Of a DNA stretch of 54,422 bases, positions 53,305 through 54,422 are shown one piece after another. Both the position numbers and the translations under genes were made by a program. The DNA comes from CAZUGA01 sp964619885 (GTDB taxonomy: Bacteria > Pseudomonadota > Gammaproteobacteria > Methylococcales > UBA1147): contig CAZUGA010000032.1 of the NCBI GenBank assembly GCA_964619885.1, forward strand, positions 1 through 54,422, given 5' to 3'. The notes under the pieces were generated by a model. That model saw nothing but the letters and a program-made list of their open reading frames with translations. It was not told the DNA's origin and ran no database searches. The number at the start of each line of letters is the position of its first letter. Positions within the stretch are counted from its first letter, which is position 1.

Positions 53305-54006
53305 TTGAAGAAATACGCTAAGAATCGTCTTTTAGTCATCATTGGCTTTTTAATGTTGGCCTTTGTGTTTGGCTTGCTTTGTGGGCGCTTTCTATTAAAT
53401 GGGGGCGGGTATTCGGCTGTAGGAACAGCAAGTTCAATGTCTGACAATGTTGAAGAGCTACAAATAGAGAATATTGAACTTAAAAGAAAAATTGCGATCT
53501 TTGAGAATGCCAGTCGAGTAGATCGATTGGCCGAGCGGAGAACAACTGAAGATTTATTGGAGCTGGAGAGTCAGTTGTCAACAGCGCATAAAGAACTTGA
53601 GTTTTATAGCCGTATCATTTCGCCGGAAAACCAAAATAACGAGCTACAAATTCAGAACTTTAGATTAATCGAAGACCTTAAGCCTCGATTTATCGTTAAT
53701 TTATCTCAGGGGATTGGTAAAAATCGGCTTGTAAAAGGCGTGTTGCATATTCAAGCGACAGGTTTGTTGAATGGTGAGAAGCACGTTCTGAGTTTAATGG
53801 ATTTCGATGTAAAGAGGCGAACGAGCATCAAATTTTCGTTTCGGTATTTTCAATCTATTGAAGGTGAAATAAATTGGCCGAACGAGTTTATACTCGAGTC
53901 TGTTCAGGTCTGGATTAAGCCCGAAACGAAAGGCCTCAGCGAAATTACGAAATCGTGGGAAATTGATGAATTAAAAAAAATATCGGCCCCGACCAGTGAG
54001 GAATAA
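53305..54006 (+). CDS. DUF6776-type membrane-anchored coiled-coil protein
   Basis: A 233-residue protein with a short basic N-terminus, one membrane helix (about 9-31, LLVIIGFLMLAFVFGLLCG), a coiled coil (about 48-110) and a beta-rich C-terminal domain (GVLHIQATGLLNGEKHV). This layout and its position behind argC match the DUF6776 family, which in relatives is followed by a bactofilin gene. The role is unknown; envelope or cell-shape function is suggested only by that neighbourhood. The start is TTG 53305. There is no good ribosome-binding site. Confidence 0.82.
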   Translation: MKKYAKNRLLVIIGFLMLAFVFGLLCGRFLLNGGGYSAVGTASSMSDNVEELQIENIELKRKIAIFENASRVDRLAERRTTEDLLELESQLSTAHKELEFYSRIISPENQNNELQIQNFRLIEDLKPRFIVNLSQGIGKNRLVKGVLHIQATGLLNGEKHVLSLMDFDVKRRTSIKFSFRYFQSIEGEINWPNEFILESVQVWIKPETKGLSEITKSWEIDELKKISAPTSEE

Positions 54007-54422
54007 ACCGAAAGTAGTCGATATTATTACGTCCGATTTGGTTGACGGCAACAATTATCCGTCTGGGTGGAGATTGAATTGTGTGGACCTTTATGGCTGG
54101 TGATTCGGATAATCTAGACTACACTGCAACAATACGAAGTTCGAAATTATGATAACTGCTCAGTTTATCAATGCGTGGCACGATTTACGTCTAAATCTGT
54201 CCATCGGGTGCGTGTGTTTCTGTAGTTTGGAAGTCTAGTTACAGCATCTTGAGTGGTTGCAAATTGTGAACCCTTTATCAGCAATAGTGATGTTTGCAGG
54301 TGATTGACCTTAAGATATAGCTAGGTATTGATCTGTATTATTGACGGGTGTAAAAAATGTTTAGTAAAAAGAGCCTCTTGCAAAACACTCGGCTTTCAAG
54401 TGAGCGCAAATAAAAATAAGAC
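54007..54422. other. Downstream intergenic end of the window
   Basis: No complete gene. A short frame from ATG 54357 begins MFSKKS, reminiscent of bactofilin starts, but it stops after 18 codons. I see no open frame continuing to the window edge. Confidence 0.4.

Noticed and set aside
54357..54413. Short frame MFSKKS resembling a bactofilin start
   Set aside because: It stops after 18 codons and no other frame continues the gene.
1..54422. CRISPR arrays, rRNA genes, prophage modules, integrases, toxin-antitoxin pairs
   Set aside because: I looked for spaced direct repeats and for the corresponding protein signatures and saw none.

Overview
The window is a stretch of a gammaproteobacterial chromosome of moderate GC content. 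This rests on familiar proteobacterial neighbours: coaE-zapD-yacG, rpmB-rpmG, pilT-pilU next to yggS, rsd/algQ, pepN, UPF0182, and argC followed by a DUF6776-type gene. I cannot place it below class level from sequence alone. All protein genes recognised are complete; none runs off either edge.

Layout. 1-2600: an isolated acyltransferase-3 gene, then a pile of decayed insertion sequences (an IS5-type fragment abutting an IS3-type element that is itself broken by an IS110-type fragment). 2619-6185 (minus): a YecA-like SEC-C protein, a lipoprotein with a duplicated domain and a YihY/BrkB membrane protein. 6261-9632 (minus): a YfbK-like VWA lipoprotein, a strong intrinsic terminator or attenuator, an ECF sigma factor and its translationally coupled putative anti-sigma partner. 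10010-15416: a resolvase remnant, a front-end type fatty acid desaturase, a small membrane protein and a 939-residue protein with two methyltransferase domains. 15417-17466: a redoxin/cytochrome c/PHM-like fusion and tRNA-Arg(CCG). 17736-23047: YtoQ, then a tight run of Sfp-type phosphopantetheinyl transferase, cytochrome P450, fatty acyl-AMP ligase fused to an acyl carrier protein, and a DUF374-type acyltransferase, closed by a terminator. 23158-25817: a small secreted protein, yacG, zapD and coaE (minus), then rpmB-rpmG (plus, with a good sigma-70 promoter). 25861-31462 (minus): a 1738-residue cNMP/cNMP/rhodanese/coiled-coil membrane protein and a Rieske protein 13 bp behind it. 31701-39646 (plus): DegQ-like protease, moaB, DUF423, pepN, UPF0182. 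39878-47591: rsd, a glycosyltransferase/nucleosidase pair, yggS, pilT, pilU and an ExeA-like ATPase. 47804-54006: a NUDIX hydrolase, a 540-bp internally deleted IS4-type element with intact ends and target duplication, ychJ, hemJ, a CLC protein lacking the gating glutamate, purN, argC and a DUF6776-type gene.

The two strongest candidates for something undescribed are (1) the PPTase-P450-FAAL/ACP-acyltransferase operon. It has every part needed to activate a free fatty acid, load it on a dedicated carrier, oxidise it and transfer it to an acceptor, possibly with the nearby desaturase and double methyltransferase. (2) The giant cyclic-nucleotide/rhodanese coiled-coil protein with its Rieske partner, which looks like a very long membrane-anchored sensor or scaffold. 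Both functions are inferences from domain content and gene order.
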